A stretch of DNA of 64,000 nucleotides from positions 1 through 64,000 of IMG/VR virus record IMGVR_UViG_3300027985_000978; one strand, written 5' to 3'. The position numbers and the translations under genes are program-made. Below the pieces are notes generated by a model. It saw nothing but the letters and a program-made list of their open reading frames with translations. It was not told where the DNA came from and did no database searches. The DNA is from a virus. Positions 30,486 through 39,422 of the stretch are shown here, in pieces (within the stretch, counting starts at the first letter, position 1; the number at the start of each line of letters is the position of its first letter).

Positions 30486-33400
30486 TACTTACCCTGCCCT
30501 TCCAGTGATAACCCCTGCTTCCCCAGCCGCTTAACAATAGCAAGCATGAGCGCCAAGTGTTCAGGATCTTTCTGTGCTAGTTCCGCAATCCCTTTATCTG
30601 AAGACAAGCACCCCATCCCCATTGAAACAACTTCAGTCCAGCTAACGTCCGGCCATGTACCATAAACCCGCCCAACGTATGGTTCGAAAAATCCATCATT
30701 GATAGCAACCTCATTCTTGCCATAACCAGCGCTTTGACACATATCAGCTAATTTGCGGATCGGACGCGGATCAGAAATCCCCGCGTAACGGCGCTTTAGT
30801 AATGCCGTGGCTTGTTCAAATACCCACTTATTATGAAATTCAATGAAGTGCCCGAACTCATGCCACAGCGTTTCTTTTGTGAGCGCGTTCCCGACATTCA
30901 ACACCAAATCATAGGGGTTTGCACTGGCGCGTTTTTTCTTATATGCCAAGGTGATTTCTTCTACATTGCCGCCTGATAACTGGTAAAGCGTTGCTAAGTC
31001 ATCCCGAACATCTGGGATTGAGTATGTGCCAGCTAAACGAGTGGACGTTATTTTTACGGGCGTATTCTTTGCGCGTGCCTGCGCTGCCTCTGGCGTAACA
31101 ACTGAATTTGCTAATGTATCCGCAATGATTTCCTTTACAGGGTTTATCCCTGCAATGATGTCTGCATTCTTCGCTGAAGCGATCTCTCGGTTTACTTCCC
31201 CCATTAACTTATTAGCAATTTTGAGAATGAAAATACCTTCCGAACGATACTCTTTAAACCAAGCGTTCAGGCCGTCATAAACAGCATCACGCGACATTGG
31301 CGGGTTAGCCTTAACTTTTTCGATAATGTCTTTCACTTTAGCGCTTAATGCCGCTCTGGATGTGGCGCTCATCTGCTTTGCATCTTTAACGCGCTTAACG
31401 GACGCCGTTATCAGTGATTCGTTAATCTGTTTATCTAAATTGTCATCAAAAAACACCGACGCATCAATGGTTGCAATAGACAAGCCTTTCACTATGTCAT
31501 GTATGGCATCAATATCTTTTTCAAAGTCAGTTTTAAGGCCGGTTGATTTATCGAACCACTCCAACAGATCGGGTATTGCGCGTGCTTTTTTCACTTTCGG
31601 TTTATAGAAGTCAAGGTTTCTAAGCATCTGAAAACCAGTTGCTTCAAGCATCACCACCGGTTGATATGCGCCGGTTGTATCGCCGGTATCTAACCACTCT
31701 TTGAAATCATTCATGTGCAGCTGGTGGATCGACTCGGCGGCGTTCCAGCCCGTTTCGTAGTTCGATAGATAAGCATCATGGGCGCTATCTCTGTCAGAAA
31801 ATCCCAGCATTACCTTATGTTCGTCAAAATGCCCTGTTTCTTGGTCAATTTGATTCACAATAAATACTTGGTCACTATCCAGTTCGTCACCCAAGAAGAA
31901 ATCAACGTGATCGCCGTCTGCGCCTTCGGTTCGTTTGATATATCCGTAGTGGTGCATCATCTTGCTTTCCCACTCTTTGCCGGACGCATCAACACCCCGA
32001 CGAACTGAGCCTTTTGGATTCTCATAAGTGAGCGGTAGCCCGTGAAAATCTACATGTCCTTTCGTGTAATTTCCGGCTATCTGTTGCGCTGGCGTTGGAT
32101 CGATATTCACCAGCATTGCAGCTGCCGCGATCTGGCGTGCTAACACTGAGTCAAACATTCCCAGCGTCATTCCTGCTTTGTCTCCGTACTGTTCTTGCAT
32201 CTGCTCTGATACCCGCGCCAGAACGGTGATTAAATCAAGTGGCGGTGCACCAAACATATCACCGGCTGCCTGCCCTTGGTGGGTTAGTTCAGCGTTAATT
32301 TCACCAGCTAATAGCCTGAAGGCTTCGCCCATGCGTTTTGCAGATCGGTTGTTGTCAGCAATGAATTTAGCCAGTGCTGCCGCACTTGGATCGGTATCGC
32401 CAAACAATGCGCCCTGCGCTAAATATTCATCAATGTTCTGGCCGGTTGATTTAGCCGTTCTGACAATCGTTGCAGCGTCCACCAGTGCGGCCAATGCTTC
32501 ATTATCCAGACTGCTGTTAATCTCGATACCATCAGCCACGTTACTAGCTGTTTGTTTGTGGGCCTCACCAGATAAGTAGCGCATAGCGATAAAATCAGGC
32601 GCGGCGGCGTTCAGGGCCGTTAGAACGTTGCGGATTTCTGGATCTGGTTCTTCAACTGACAGCTTTAGTAGCTTTTCGTTTTGATAGGCTTTCGCAAAGA
32701 TAGCGCCTTGTATCCGGTCTACTACCTGCTTTGTCGGTCTGCCGTCTGCCGTCATATAACCGGCTGCCTGTTCGCTGCCAAGTTTTTGCATGAATGCTTG
32801 AATGAAAGGCAGGTTACTAGCCGCCAGCAAATCCCCGCCCTCGGACGGTGAAAATAACGACATGGTTTTTTCATCCAGATTTTCAGCATCTACCCGCGCC
32901 AGTTCGACGGGGCTCATGGCCTGCAAGTCTGAAATGTTTGAATCCTTGGTGAACTGCAAGCGGTCTACATCATCGAGCCGGACGCGCACTAATACCGGCT
33001 GTTCCATGCGTTCAACATCAGCACGTTTAAGCCCGTAGAGTTCAGCGTTATCAATTAGATATTTCCGGTAACTGTCAGCGTTCCCGTCTGCATAGGCTTT
33101 GATAATTGCCATCGAGCGCCCGTTCCCTGACTCAACTACTCGATCACTGCCAACAATCGGCGCACCGTGGCTGGATAAGCCGGAATCCGCCAGCTGTACC
33201 GGCCTTAATGACTTCGATAGTTTGGTGATCTGCATGATACTGGCTGCACGGGTACGATCACGCGGTTGTAGCTCTTGCGGATAAGCTGCATTGATCTTGC
33301 CATCCAGTGAGTTAGACGTAATCAGATCGCTGGCGTCCACCAGCTTAAAGGCTGTTTTGACTTCTTGGCCCTTAACCGTCACGACATAGCTTACACGGCC

Positions 33401-33538
33401 ATGCTCCACCTGATCGGCTTGCGATACCCATTCATCATTGGCTGGGTTTGTAGCTTGATTGAAGACGGCCAAAAGTGACTTTAAATCACTGGCCCCATGA
33501 ACGGCTTGCGCCGCCTGTTCGACGTTTAGTGACTGCAT
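30485..33538 (-). CDS. ddrB: DdrB-type polyvalent protein: ParB-like, pyrophosphatase-like and metallopeptidase domains
   Basis: 1017 residues, close to the 1015 of P1 DdrB (from memory). Residues about 60-190 (RDRTRAASIMQITKLSKSLR and GSDRVVESGNGRSMAIIKA) resemble the DdrB-like ParB-superfamily domain. Residues about 500-600 (MHHYGYIKRTEGADGDHVDF) look like the inorganic pyrophosphatase-like domain of phage polyvalent proteins. H893-E-F-G-H897 inside TLWHEFGHFIEFHN is a zinc metallopeptidase HExxH. P1 DdrB is packaged and helps DarA/DarB. ATG 33538 follows a leader with an RBS hairpin and the GGATGG-CGGGC motif, so a promoter may lie here besides read-through from ddrA. Confidence 0.8.
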   Translation of the reverse strand: MQSLNVEQAAQAVHGASDLKSLLAVFNQATNPANDEWVSQADQVEHGRVSYVVTVKGQEVKTAFKLVDASDLITSNSLDGKINAAYPQELQPRDRTRAASIMQITKLSKSLRPVQLADSGLSSHGAPIVGSDRVVESGNGRSMAIIKAYADGNADSYRKYLIDNAELYGLKRADVERMEQPVLVRVRLDDVDRLQFTKDSNISDLQAMSPVELARVDAENLDEKTMSLFSPSEGGDLLAASNLPFIQAFMQKLGSEQAAGYMTADGRPTKQVVDRIQGAIFAKAYQNEKLLKLSVEEPDPEIRNVLTALNAAAPDFIAMRYLSGEAHKQTASNVADGIEINSSLDNEALAALVDAATIVRTAKSTGQNIDEYLAQGALFGDTDPSAAALAKFIADNNRSAKRMGEAFRLLAGEINAELTHQGQAAGDMFGAPPLDLITVLARVSEQMQEQYGDKAGMTLGMFDSVLARQIAAAAMLVNIDPTPAQQIAGNYTKGHVDFHGLPLTYENPKGSVRRGVDASGKEWESKMMHHYGYIKRTEGADGDHVDFFLGDELDSDQVFIVNQIDQETGHFDEHKVMLGFSDRDSAHDAYLSNYETGWNAAESIHQLHMNDFKEWLDTGDTTGAYQPVVMLEATGFQMLRNLDFYKPKVKKARAIPDLLEWFDKSTGLKTDFEKDIDAIHDIVKGLSIATIDASVFFDDNLDKQINESLITASVKRVKDAKQMSATSRAALSAKVKDIIEKVKANPPMSRDAVYDGLNAWFKEYRSEGIFILKIANKLMGEVNREIASAKNADIIAGINPVKEIIADTLANSVVTPEAAQARAKNTPVKITSTRLAGTYSIPDVRDDLATLYQLSGGNVEEITLAYKKKRASANPYDLVLNVGNALTKETLWHEFGHFIEFHNKWVFEQATALLKRRYAGISDPRPIRKLADMCQSAGYGKNEVAINDGFFEPYVGRVYGTWPDVSWTEVVSMGMGCLSSDKGIAELAQKDPEHLALMLAIVKRLGKQGLSLEGQGK

Positions 33539-33541
33539 ATC

Positions 33542-33560
33542 GCCTCATAAAAAATAAGGC
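33542..33560 (-). promoter_or_regulatory. Leader hairpin containing the ddrB Shine-Dalgarno
   Basis: On the minus strand GCCTTAT - TTTTT - ATGAGGC (one G-T pair); GAGG in the 3' arm is the ribosome site of the ATG at 33538. A Chi octamer overlaps its left edge (33559). Confidence 0.6.
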
Positions 33561-33564
33561 TGGT

Positions 33565-33579
33565 GGATGGTCGGGCAAC
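33565..33579 (-). promoter_or_regulatory. Late leader element GTTGCCCGACCATCC, copy 1
   Basis: Identical 15-mer at 59166-59180, at almost the same distance from the start codon (about 28-42 bases). A related form with 4 extra bases is at 44402-44416. Confidence 0.65.
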
Positions 33580-33585
33580 TATCTT

Positions 33586-35130
33586 TTATGCAGCGTCAAC
33601 GATTAGTGACGGGTTCGCATCAATCCATGACACTACGCCGCTTTTGACCACTTCAAAATCGAGCCCAGCATCAGCAACTTCAACGATTTTTTCACGGAAT
33701 TTATCAGCCGGTAAATCGTTAAACTTGCCCTGTTGGTACTGGTCAAACAGAACGTTACCGCCTGTTTGTTCTGCTGGTGGCGTTGGTTCTGGCGCTGGAT
33801 CTTGCGTTGCCTCACCAGTTGATTTTTTTAGCTCTACTACTGCTTTTGTTACTGTGCCAGCGGTTGCCTTTGCCTTGCCCTTCTTAACAGTGACTTCAGT
33901 GCCGTACTCGCCTTTCTTCAAATAGACTGAGTAATCACCGATCTCTTCATCAATCTTCAGATCGAGCACTTGTCGCTCTGCCATTTTTAAAGCGGCGAAA
34001 ACCTGTGTTTGAAGGTACACGGGGATCTTGTCTCTTATATCCGAATAAGACAGTAAGCCGCCTTTCCAATCTTTCCAGTAGATCAGGAAATCACGATCTT
34101 CAATACCCTTTCTCGCCGTAGTATTCCACAGAATAGCGATACCAAGTTTTTCATTACTAAGAACAATATCAGCGTATTCACCACCGCGAACACCAGACAC
34201 AAAAGCATAGTGATTAGCGTTGAGCCCTTCAAATCCGACGACCGAACCAGACAGATCATCTTTTGCCTCTTGATCTGTAGATGTAACCATCAGGCGGCGA
34301 CTTTCTCTATCCTTTGCCTTTTGGTACGCATCGGCAAAAGTATTGAGATATATAGAGTCAGCGGGGATTTCGCTAATCCATTGCTCCGCGTCGTCACTAA
34401 AGAATGGTAATCGCCCCTGATCTCCCTCCGCTTTAAACAGCATCAGAGATAGCGCCATTGACGCGCTATGATAGTCCCCATCCTCCATTAGTGCGGTTAT
34501 TGCTGGCGCACCCCCACTTGCAGCCTGAAGGGTAGTTACAGCAATAGTAACGGTATCACCGAAAGATACCTGACCGTCCTTTTCTGCATATACATTCTTG
34601 GCCGCACGCTCCCAAGGGAAAGCAAGTAAAACACCGTCTTTCGTCTTCTTGGTTTTAATCAATGCTTCCACTGATTTTAGAGCGCGGTTTTTATAGCGTT
34701 GCGGCTGGGGAACATCCAAACCACCTTCACCACGAATGATTTCTAGTGAGTCACTATCAGCGCCTTTTTGCGGATTCCAGAATACCGCCAACTTCGCTTT
34801 GTCATGACTTAAAACTAAATCACGCTGCTGTGAGCCCTTGAATGACTTGATAATGTCCTTCGTGAATGGGGCATGTTTAACGCCATTGAATGAAAACCCG
34901 ATAATGCTTTCATTGATATCAACCGATTCACCGGCTGGTGGCGTTGGTTCTGGCGTTGGTTCCGGCTCAACTACCGGCGCGGCATCCCCTTTTAATTGCA
35001 CCATGATTTCACGGCGCTGTTTCAGCTTTGCCAGTTTTTCCATTGCCTTTAAAGTACCGCTCTGAATTTCTTCCTTCAGAGCGTTTACCTGTTTTTGCAG
35101 TCGCATTTTTTCGAGTGCTTTGAGAGCCAT
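33586..35130 (-). CDS. Putative DdrA-position protein with an internal duplication, 514 aa
   Basis: After an N-terminal coiled coil (1-45) and a Pro-rich linker (55-68), a domain of about 215 residues appears twice: compare RDLVLSHDKAKLAVFW (103-118) with DIVLSNEKLGIAILW (321-335), each followed by a D-x-L/F-x-I segment and GGL. A second Pro/Glu linker (about 445-460) precedes a small C-terminal helical domain. It lies between the DarA-type and DdrB-type genes, where P1 has DdrA; I did not recognise sequence identity with DdrA, so the symbol is left blank. Likely an internal head protein. Confidence 0.65.
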   Translation of the reverse strand: MALKALEKMRLQKQVNALKEEIQSGTLKAMEKLAKLKQRREIMVQLKGDAAPVVEPEPTPEPTPPAGESVDINESIIGFSFNGVKHAPFTKDIIKSFKGSQQRDLVLSHDKAKLAVFWNPQKGADSDSLEIIRGEGGLDVPQPQRYKNRALKSVEALIKTKKTKDGVLLAFPWERAAKNVYAEKDGQVSFGDTVTIAVTTLQAASGGAPAITALMEDGDYHSASMALSLMLFKAEGDQGRLPFFSDDAEQWISEIPADSIYLNTFADAYQKAKDRESRRLMVTSTDQEAKDDLSGSVVGFEGLNANHYAFVSGVRGGEYADIVLSNEKLGIAILWNTTARKGIEDRDFLIYWKDWKGGLLSYSDIRDKIPVYLQTQVFAALKMAERQVLDLKIDEEIGDYSVYLKKGEYGTEVTVKKGKAKATAGTVTKAVVELKKSTGEATQDPAPEPTPPAEQTGGNVLFDQYQQGKFNDLPADKFREKIVEVADAGLDFEVVKSGVVSWIDANPSLIVDAA

Positions 35131-38018
35131 TATTTAACTTCCTCCGCATCCATCAGCGCCGTTAATTTGTCAGCAACGGTATTCATGAAATCGTTGTATT
35201 CATCAGCTTTACCGGCTGCATCGATATCATTGAATGCTGATTCCATTTTCATGAGATAGGCGTCAACGTTGGTTTCGTTGTCTAACAGGTTTTGAAGGTC
35301 TGCCAGTGCTTTAGTCACTGCTGAATCTTCACCAGTCGCAGTTAGCTCGTCATATAAGGCGTTAACCATACTGATAATGCCGCCCGTATATCCAGCCTCC
35401 TGAAACGCTAGTGTCAGCTGTTTAGGGTAATAAATACCAAGGCTGCTAAACGGACTATCATTAATCATTGAAGCGTTTGGCTTAATCGCTTCGTTAATGA
35501 ATTCAGTCAGTGATTTATTCTGAAGGTATGAATTCATCCATTCTTTGAATGCAGCAAACTTTTCAGCGCGGGATTCTGGCGTCCACATTGGCTCTTTTAG
35601 CTCCACCAGCTCGTAGTCGCTGATTTCTTTATCTGTCAGTGGGCGATCATACGCAATAGCCCCCCAGCGCCATGCAGTATCAGAAGGCATACCGCTAACA
35701 AGTTTGGCAGTTCTTGGATCTGTCATGACATTTTCTGACGCGATAGTGTCAACCTGCCCTGCTGGTTGCGCACCCACACCCAACGGACGGGCGCGTAAGC
35801 CGTACCAGTAAAGAGATTGTTCTGTTGGTTGCGGCTCTGGCGTTGGTTCTGGTGTTACATTATTTTCTTTGGCTTTTGCGGCTATTCTTCTGCCTGCCAT
35901 GCTGATCGCGTATGAGGCGGGATTTCTGTTTTCGATATTAAAATCACGCATCATCTTCTCAATCAGGGCATCTCTGACACTCACATCAAAGAAGCCTGAT
36001 TTATCAACTTTAGGGTTTACTTCCTGAATAACCTTATCAGCCATTGACGCATAATCTCGGTCATTCAAATCTTTAATAATGATCCCCTTTTCCGTCGCGT
36101 CATCAGCCCACAGTAGCTCGCGGTCAAACTTCGATTGCCCCGCGCTATTTAGCTCTACGCTCCCGCTCCCAACCGCGCCGATAGTGTATTTTTTGCCGTC
36201 AATGGTGACTTTATCGCCCACATTAAACACGGTTCCGGCTGGTTCTGGATTGTCTTTTTGCGCTGCTCTGATTTCCATATTACGGGCGTTAACTGCCTGT
36301 TGCGCACCATAGACCAAGCCGGTTGTATATTCAGAAACCTGTAATTTCTTCATGTAATCAACCAAGCGATCTTGTGTGGCAAAATCTAACGTGCCGTCAG
36401 GGTTTGTTGTGTGTTCAATGTCGCTTAATAAACCCTTTGCAAGATCTACATAATCTTCATCGTTCACACCACCAACAATCACACCCATGCTGTTAAGCTG
36501 TTCGATAGAGTATTGGGTAGATGATGAATCACCATCCAATAGCAGGGCGGCGGAACCCATGCCAACCGATGTAACCTTGTATTTACTGCCGTCTGAGTCT
36601 GTCACCGTATCGCCAACACCTGCCGGTTTCGATTTTGGTAGATATGGTTGATCGCGTGGTAATACATCAGTCACCAGATAACCGGCTGCTTTCCCTGCTT
36701 TGTACGCGGTGTATAGCTTTTTCGCGCCTTCGATCATGTCATCACCGGCATTGATTCGATAAGTTTTGTTTTTATCCATCGAATCAAAAATCTCAACATA
36801 CCAATCATCAAAATATTTAAAGCTGCTGACATGGGCGCTATTGTCCAGCACGTAAGAGTTGTCTTTTTCAAGCCCCTTGCGAACCAGCGTAAAGCTATCT
36901 GTTGGCGCGGTAGTGCTGTAAAACAATTCATCAAGCGAATTTCTTGATTTAGTCGTGCCGTCTTTCATCAGGTACATACCTTTGTTTTTGTACCCTACCC
37001 CATCCCATGTATAGCGGGTTAATGTCTTGCGCGTGAAAGGGCCGTTATCTCGTTCAAGATCGATAGTCTTTGCAGATGATTTAACAACCTTGTCTTCTGT
37101 TGACTCAAACACATATCCAGCTAACGGGCGATTGTCTTGATTCACTAGATTCGCAGCTTCAGTTGATAATTCAGGTTTGTTTTCATCCCCTTTAATCACT
37201 GGCTCCGGTACAACTGGATCGGCTGGCTTCATGCCGTCCAATTGCGCCTGTAACGCCTCGTTACGCGCTTTCTGCTTATCAAGTAGGGTTTGCGTGCGTG
37301 CTACCGCGTCGGTTGCATCCTGTTGCTGCTTGTTCAGTTCATCAGCTTGTGTCGTGAGGTTTTCCGCTTCGGTTTGTAACTGGCTGGTGGCGTCCTGAAT
37401 CGTTTTTAACTCGTCTTGCTTCGCTTTGTTGTCAGCCTGTTTAGCCTGAAAGCGTTCGCTGTTGCGTTCGGCAAGGTTCGCCAGTACCAACGTTGTTTGT
37501 TTCAACGAGATATCCTGACCACCAGACGGCGCGACGACGTGGGTTACATCACGTTTATTCAGCAAGAAACGGAACGCCACCAAATCATCGTTTTCTTTGA
37601 TTTTTGACGGATCATTTGTTGGTGAATGAAAAATAATGCTGATTGCCTGACCATCAGAGAGCGGGAACTGCGCCGACATCACGGCGAACTGACCGGCCTT
37701 GCGTGGTGCGCCGATTTCAGCTGTACCGGACTCAATGCCGGAGCCGTTCAGCTGGGCGTTCAGGGCGCGGTTAAATCCGGCCATCGTGCGATCAATGCGG
37801 TTTTTCTTGGTTGTGATTGCGTCATAGTATTTTGACTCTTCAACCGGCGCTGCATCCAGATCGTACAGGTATGTTGCGTCAACCTCTTCCAGCGTACAGC
37901 TTTCAAAAATCCGGTTATCATCACCCACGGCTGATAGGTACTGTTCGGTTGTCACCGGCTTTGCCATGTGATCAATCACGTTTTTAATGTTGATTGCTTG
38001 GGATGGGTAATAACTCAT
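35130..38018 (-). CDS. darA: DarA-domain antirestriction protein, 962 aa
   Basis: Residues about 105-200 contain the DarA N-terminal domain pattern: FPLSDGQAISIIFHSPTN, then LNKRDVTHVVAPSGGQDISL and LANLAERNSERFQ. A coiled coil (about 200-260) follows. Two copies of a roughly 130-residue module begin at about 465 and 597: VGDTVTDSDGSKYKVTSVGM and VGDKVTIDGKKYTIGAVGSG, each followed by G-V/I-I and a D-Y-x-x-x-A helix. The protein is longer than P1 DarA (642 from memory). It overlaps the 208-aa gene by four bases and the next gene by one. Expected to be an internal head protein injected with DNA against type I restriction. Confidence 0.75.
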   Translation of the reverse strand: MSYYPSQAINIKNVIDHMAKPVTTEQYLSAVGDDNRIFESCTLEEVDATYLYDLDAAPVEESKYYDAITTKKNRIDRTMAGFNRALNAQLNGSGIESGTAEIGAPRKAGQFAVMSAQFPLSDGQAISIIFHSPTNDPSKIKENDDLVAFRFLLNKRDVTHVVAPSGGQDISLKQTTLVLANLAERNSERFQAKQADNKAKQDELKTIQDATSQLQTEAENLTTQADELNKQQQDATDAVARTQTLLDKQKARNEALQAQLDGMKPADPVVPEPVIKGDENKPELSTEAANLVNQDNRPLAGYVFESTEDKVVKSSAKTIDLERDNGPFTRKTLTRYTWDGVGYKNKGMYLMKDGTTKSRNSLDELFYSTTAPTDSFTLVRKGLEKDNSYVLDNSAHVSSFKYFDDWYVEIFDSMDKNKTYRINAGDDMIEGAKKLYTAYKAGKAAGYLVTDVLPRDQPYLPKSKPAGVGDTVTDSDGSKYKVTSVGMGSAALLLDGDSSSTQYSIEQLNSMGVIVGGVNDEDYVDLAKGLLSDIEHTTNPDGTLDFATQDRLVDYMKKLQVSEYTTGLVYGAQQAVNARNMEIRAAQKDNPEPAGTVFNVGDKVTIDGKKYTIGAVGSGSVELNSAGQSKFDRELLWADDATEKGIIIKDLNDRDYASMADKVIQEVNPKVDKSGFFDVSVRDALIEKMMRDFNIENRNPASYAISMAGRRIAAKAKENNVTPEPTPEPQPTEQSLYWYGLRARPLGVGAQPAGQVDTIASENVMTDPRTAKLVSGMPSDTAWRWGAIAYDRPLTDKEISDYELVELKEPMWTPESRAEKFAAFKEWMNSYLQNKSLTEFINEAIKPNASMINDSPFSSLGIYYPKQLTLAFQEAGYTGGIISMVNALYDELTATGEDSAVTKALADLQNLLDNETNVDAYLMKMESAFNDIDAAGKADEYNDFMNTVADKLTALMDAEEVK

Positions 38019-38641
38019 TCTGCTGTGCCTCCGAGTTGTTCAATTTGCTCAATCAGACGGTTTGTAGTGGCGCGTTCCACGTCTAACTCTTTTTTCAGTG
38101 CATCCAGTTTGCTGTCAGCATCCGTTTTACTGGTCTGTGCAGCTGCAATGGCAGACGTGAGACGGTTCACGTTTTCCTGTGCCGTGGCTTGCGCGTTCTT
38201 GGCTTCAACAATCCGCGCCTGAACGGTTCGGCTTACTGGTTTTTTCTCAGACGTATCGATCACGCGCTTGGCATTTTTCGCCAGTGAGTCATCAAAACGC
38301 TGTTGATTGGCGGCAACTTTTCCGGCGACTTCTTTCACGTATTTATCCAGCGTTGAAAGGTCTTTCACCGGTAGCACGGTTGTATTCAGTTTGGTTTCAA
38401 TCACATCACCCTGATCGCCCAGCGTGATTGTCACAGACTGACCATTTTCAAAGGTTAAAACGGCCTTCTTCGTGGCTAGGCCGTCTTTCTTGGTGACACG
38501 GTTTGTTGCGTCAACGTTCGCCACTTTGCAGTTGTTCTTTTCAAAGACTGCAATCAGTTTTTTCAGTCCCTTTTCGGTGACATTGGCAAAGTCCAGCGTG
38601 AAATATTTCGCGCCGTTCTTGCTAAAACGTTCATCAGACAT
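38015..38641 (-). CDS. hdf: Hdf-like protein: DarA N-domain fragment plus coiled coil, 208 aa
   Basis: Residues about 60-130 repeat the DarA N-domain layout (ENGQSVTITLGDQGDVIETK, then a K-x-x-A-x-N-Q-Q-R-F helix), but without the LNKRDVT core. Residues 145-205 are a heptad-rich coiled coil. It lies directly upstream of, and overlaps, the darA-type gene, as hdf does in P1 (from memory). Likely part of the head-packaged antirestriction set, perhaps as an incorporation factor. It begins in overlap with the LydB-position gene. Confidence 0.65.
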   Translation of the reverse strand: MSDERFSKNGAKYFTLDFANVTEKGLKKLIAVFEKNNCKVANVDATNRVTKKDGLATKKAVLTFENGQSVTITLGDQGDVIETKLNTTVLPVKDLSTLDKYVKEVAGKVAANQQRFDDSLAKNAKRVIDTSEKKPVSRTVQARIVEAKNAQATAQENVNRLTSAIAAAQTSKTDADSKLDALKKELDVERATTNRLIEQIEQLGGTAE

Positions 38642-39062
38642 TCAAGATCTCCACGGGTATTGTTTTCGATGTTTTCAATGGGAAGTGAGAGTAAAAAAGC
38701 GGGTTTAACCGGTCTGTTGTTTCAATCTTCACGGTTAGTTCCCACTCGCCCAGCGTGAGCAAGTCACGGCGAATAAGCAGGTACTCATTGTTAATGCCAG
38801 CCGCACAACCGGAGATAGATCGCGTCTTGCCAGCGATAACCGTAGTCGGACACTTCTTGTCTCGGATCGAGTAGCTAAGTTCTGACCAATCGGGATCTTT
38901 TTTCACTTTGTACCGGAGTGCAAAACGTAAATAGTTCCCTTCCGGTTCGCCTTCTTCGAGTGAGATTATTTCAACCTCGCCGCGCTTCAGAACAAATCGA
39001 TCAACGGCCCCGACAACCGCCGCGCCTAACGCCGTTATTAAAAACAGGCTGTTACCATCCAT
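38634..39062 (-). CDS. Membrane-anchored protein in LydB (antiholin) position, 142 aa
   Basis: An N-terminal hydrophobic segment (SLFLITALGAAVVGAVDRFV, residues 5-24) is followed by a beta-rich soluble domain of about 115 residues. Its length and place directly after a LydA-type holin fit P1 LydB (about 147 residues, from memory), which delays holin action. Only position and topology support this; it could also be a spanin-like or unrelated membrane protein. Confidence 0.55.
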   Translation of the reverse strand: MDGNSLFLITALGAAVVGAVDRFVLKRGEVEIISLEEGEPEGNYLRFALRYKVKKDPDWSELSYSIRDKKCPTTVIAGKTRSISGCAAGINNEYLLIRRDLLTLGEWELTVKIETTDRLNPLFYSHFPLKTSKTIPVEILNV

Positions 39063-39072
39063 ATGAATTTAC

Positions 39073-39369
39073 TCACTGATTTCTGTTAGTTAAGTTATTC
39101 AGCACACCATCAAAGAGCCGCGCCATTACAGCGCTACCCTTCGACGCGGCCACCAGCACGCAGAAACAGACCAGCGGCTCCGGCCATTTCTGCCATGTTC
39201 CGAGAAAGAACAAACTCCACCCAGCCACGGGCGCTGTCACCAGTTCAGCGGTGATATCCAGCCAACCGGCCTTCAATCGCCCATCCCGCCGCCCCTGAAG
39301 GTATGAAGCTGTGCCACTGATCACGGATATCACTGTAACTATCGCCGCCAGCGCTGGCTCTATCGTCAA
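39073..39369 (-). CDS. lydA: LydA-type holin, 98 aa
   Basis: Start is a TTG at 39369 with GGGG 8 bases upstream. Three hydrophobic segments (about 5-22, 40-58 and 65-82) and the pattern ALAAIVTVISVISGTASYLQ followed by W-S-L-F-F-x-G-x-W fit the class III holin family of P1 LydA. It would form inner-membrane lesions and release the muralytic enzyme. Its upstream region carries a TGATTAGGA element over a TATACT-like -10, so lysis may be repressed in the prophage. Confidence 0.75.
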   Translation of the reverse strand: MTIEPALAAIVTVISVISGTASYLQGRRDGRLKAGWLDITAELVTAPVAGWSLFFLGTWQKWPEPLVCFCVLVAASKGSAVMARLFDGVLNNLTNRNQ

Positions 39370-39399
39370 CTCAGCTACCCCTTTATTATTTTGGTTAAT

Positions 39400-39416
39400 T
39401 GATTAGGAAGTATAAC
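39400..39416. promoter_or_regulatory. TGATTAGGA element, copy i, over the lydA promoter
   Basis: TGATTAGGAA at 39400-39409 (+). On the minus strand the neighbouring GGTTATACTT gives a TATACT -10 about 45 bases before the lydA start, so the operator would overlap the transcription start. Confidence 0.6.
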
Positions 39417-39422
39417 CCTATA

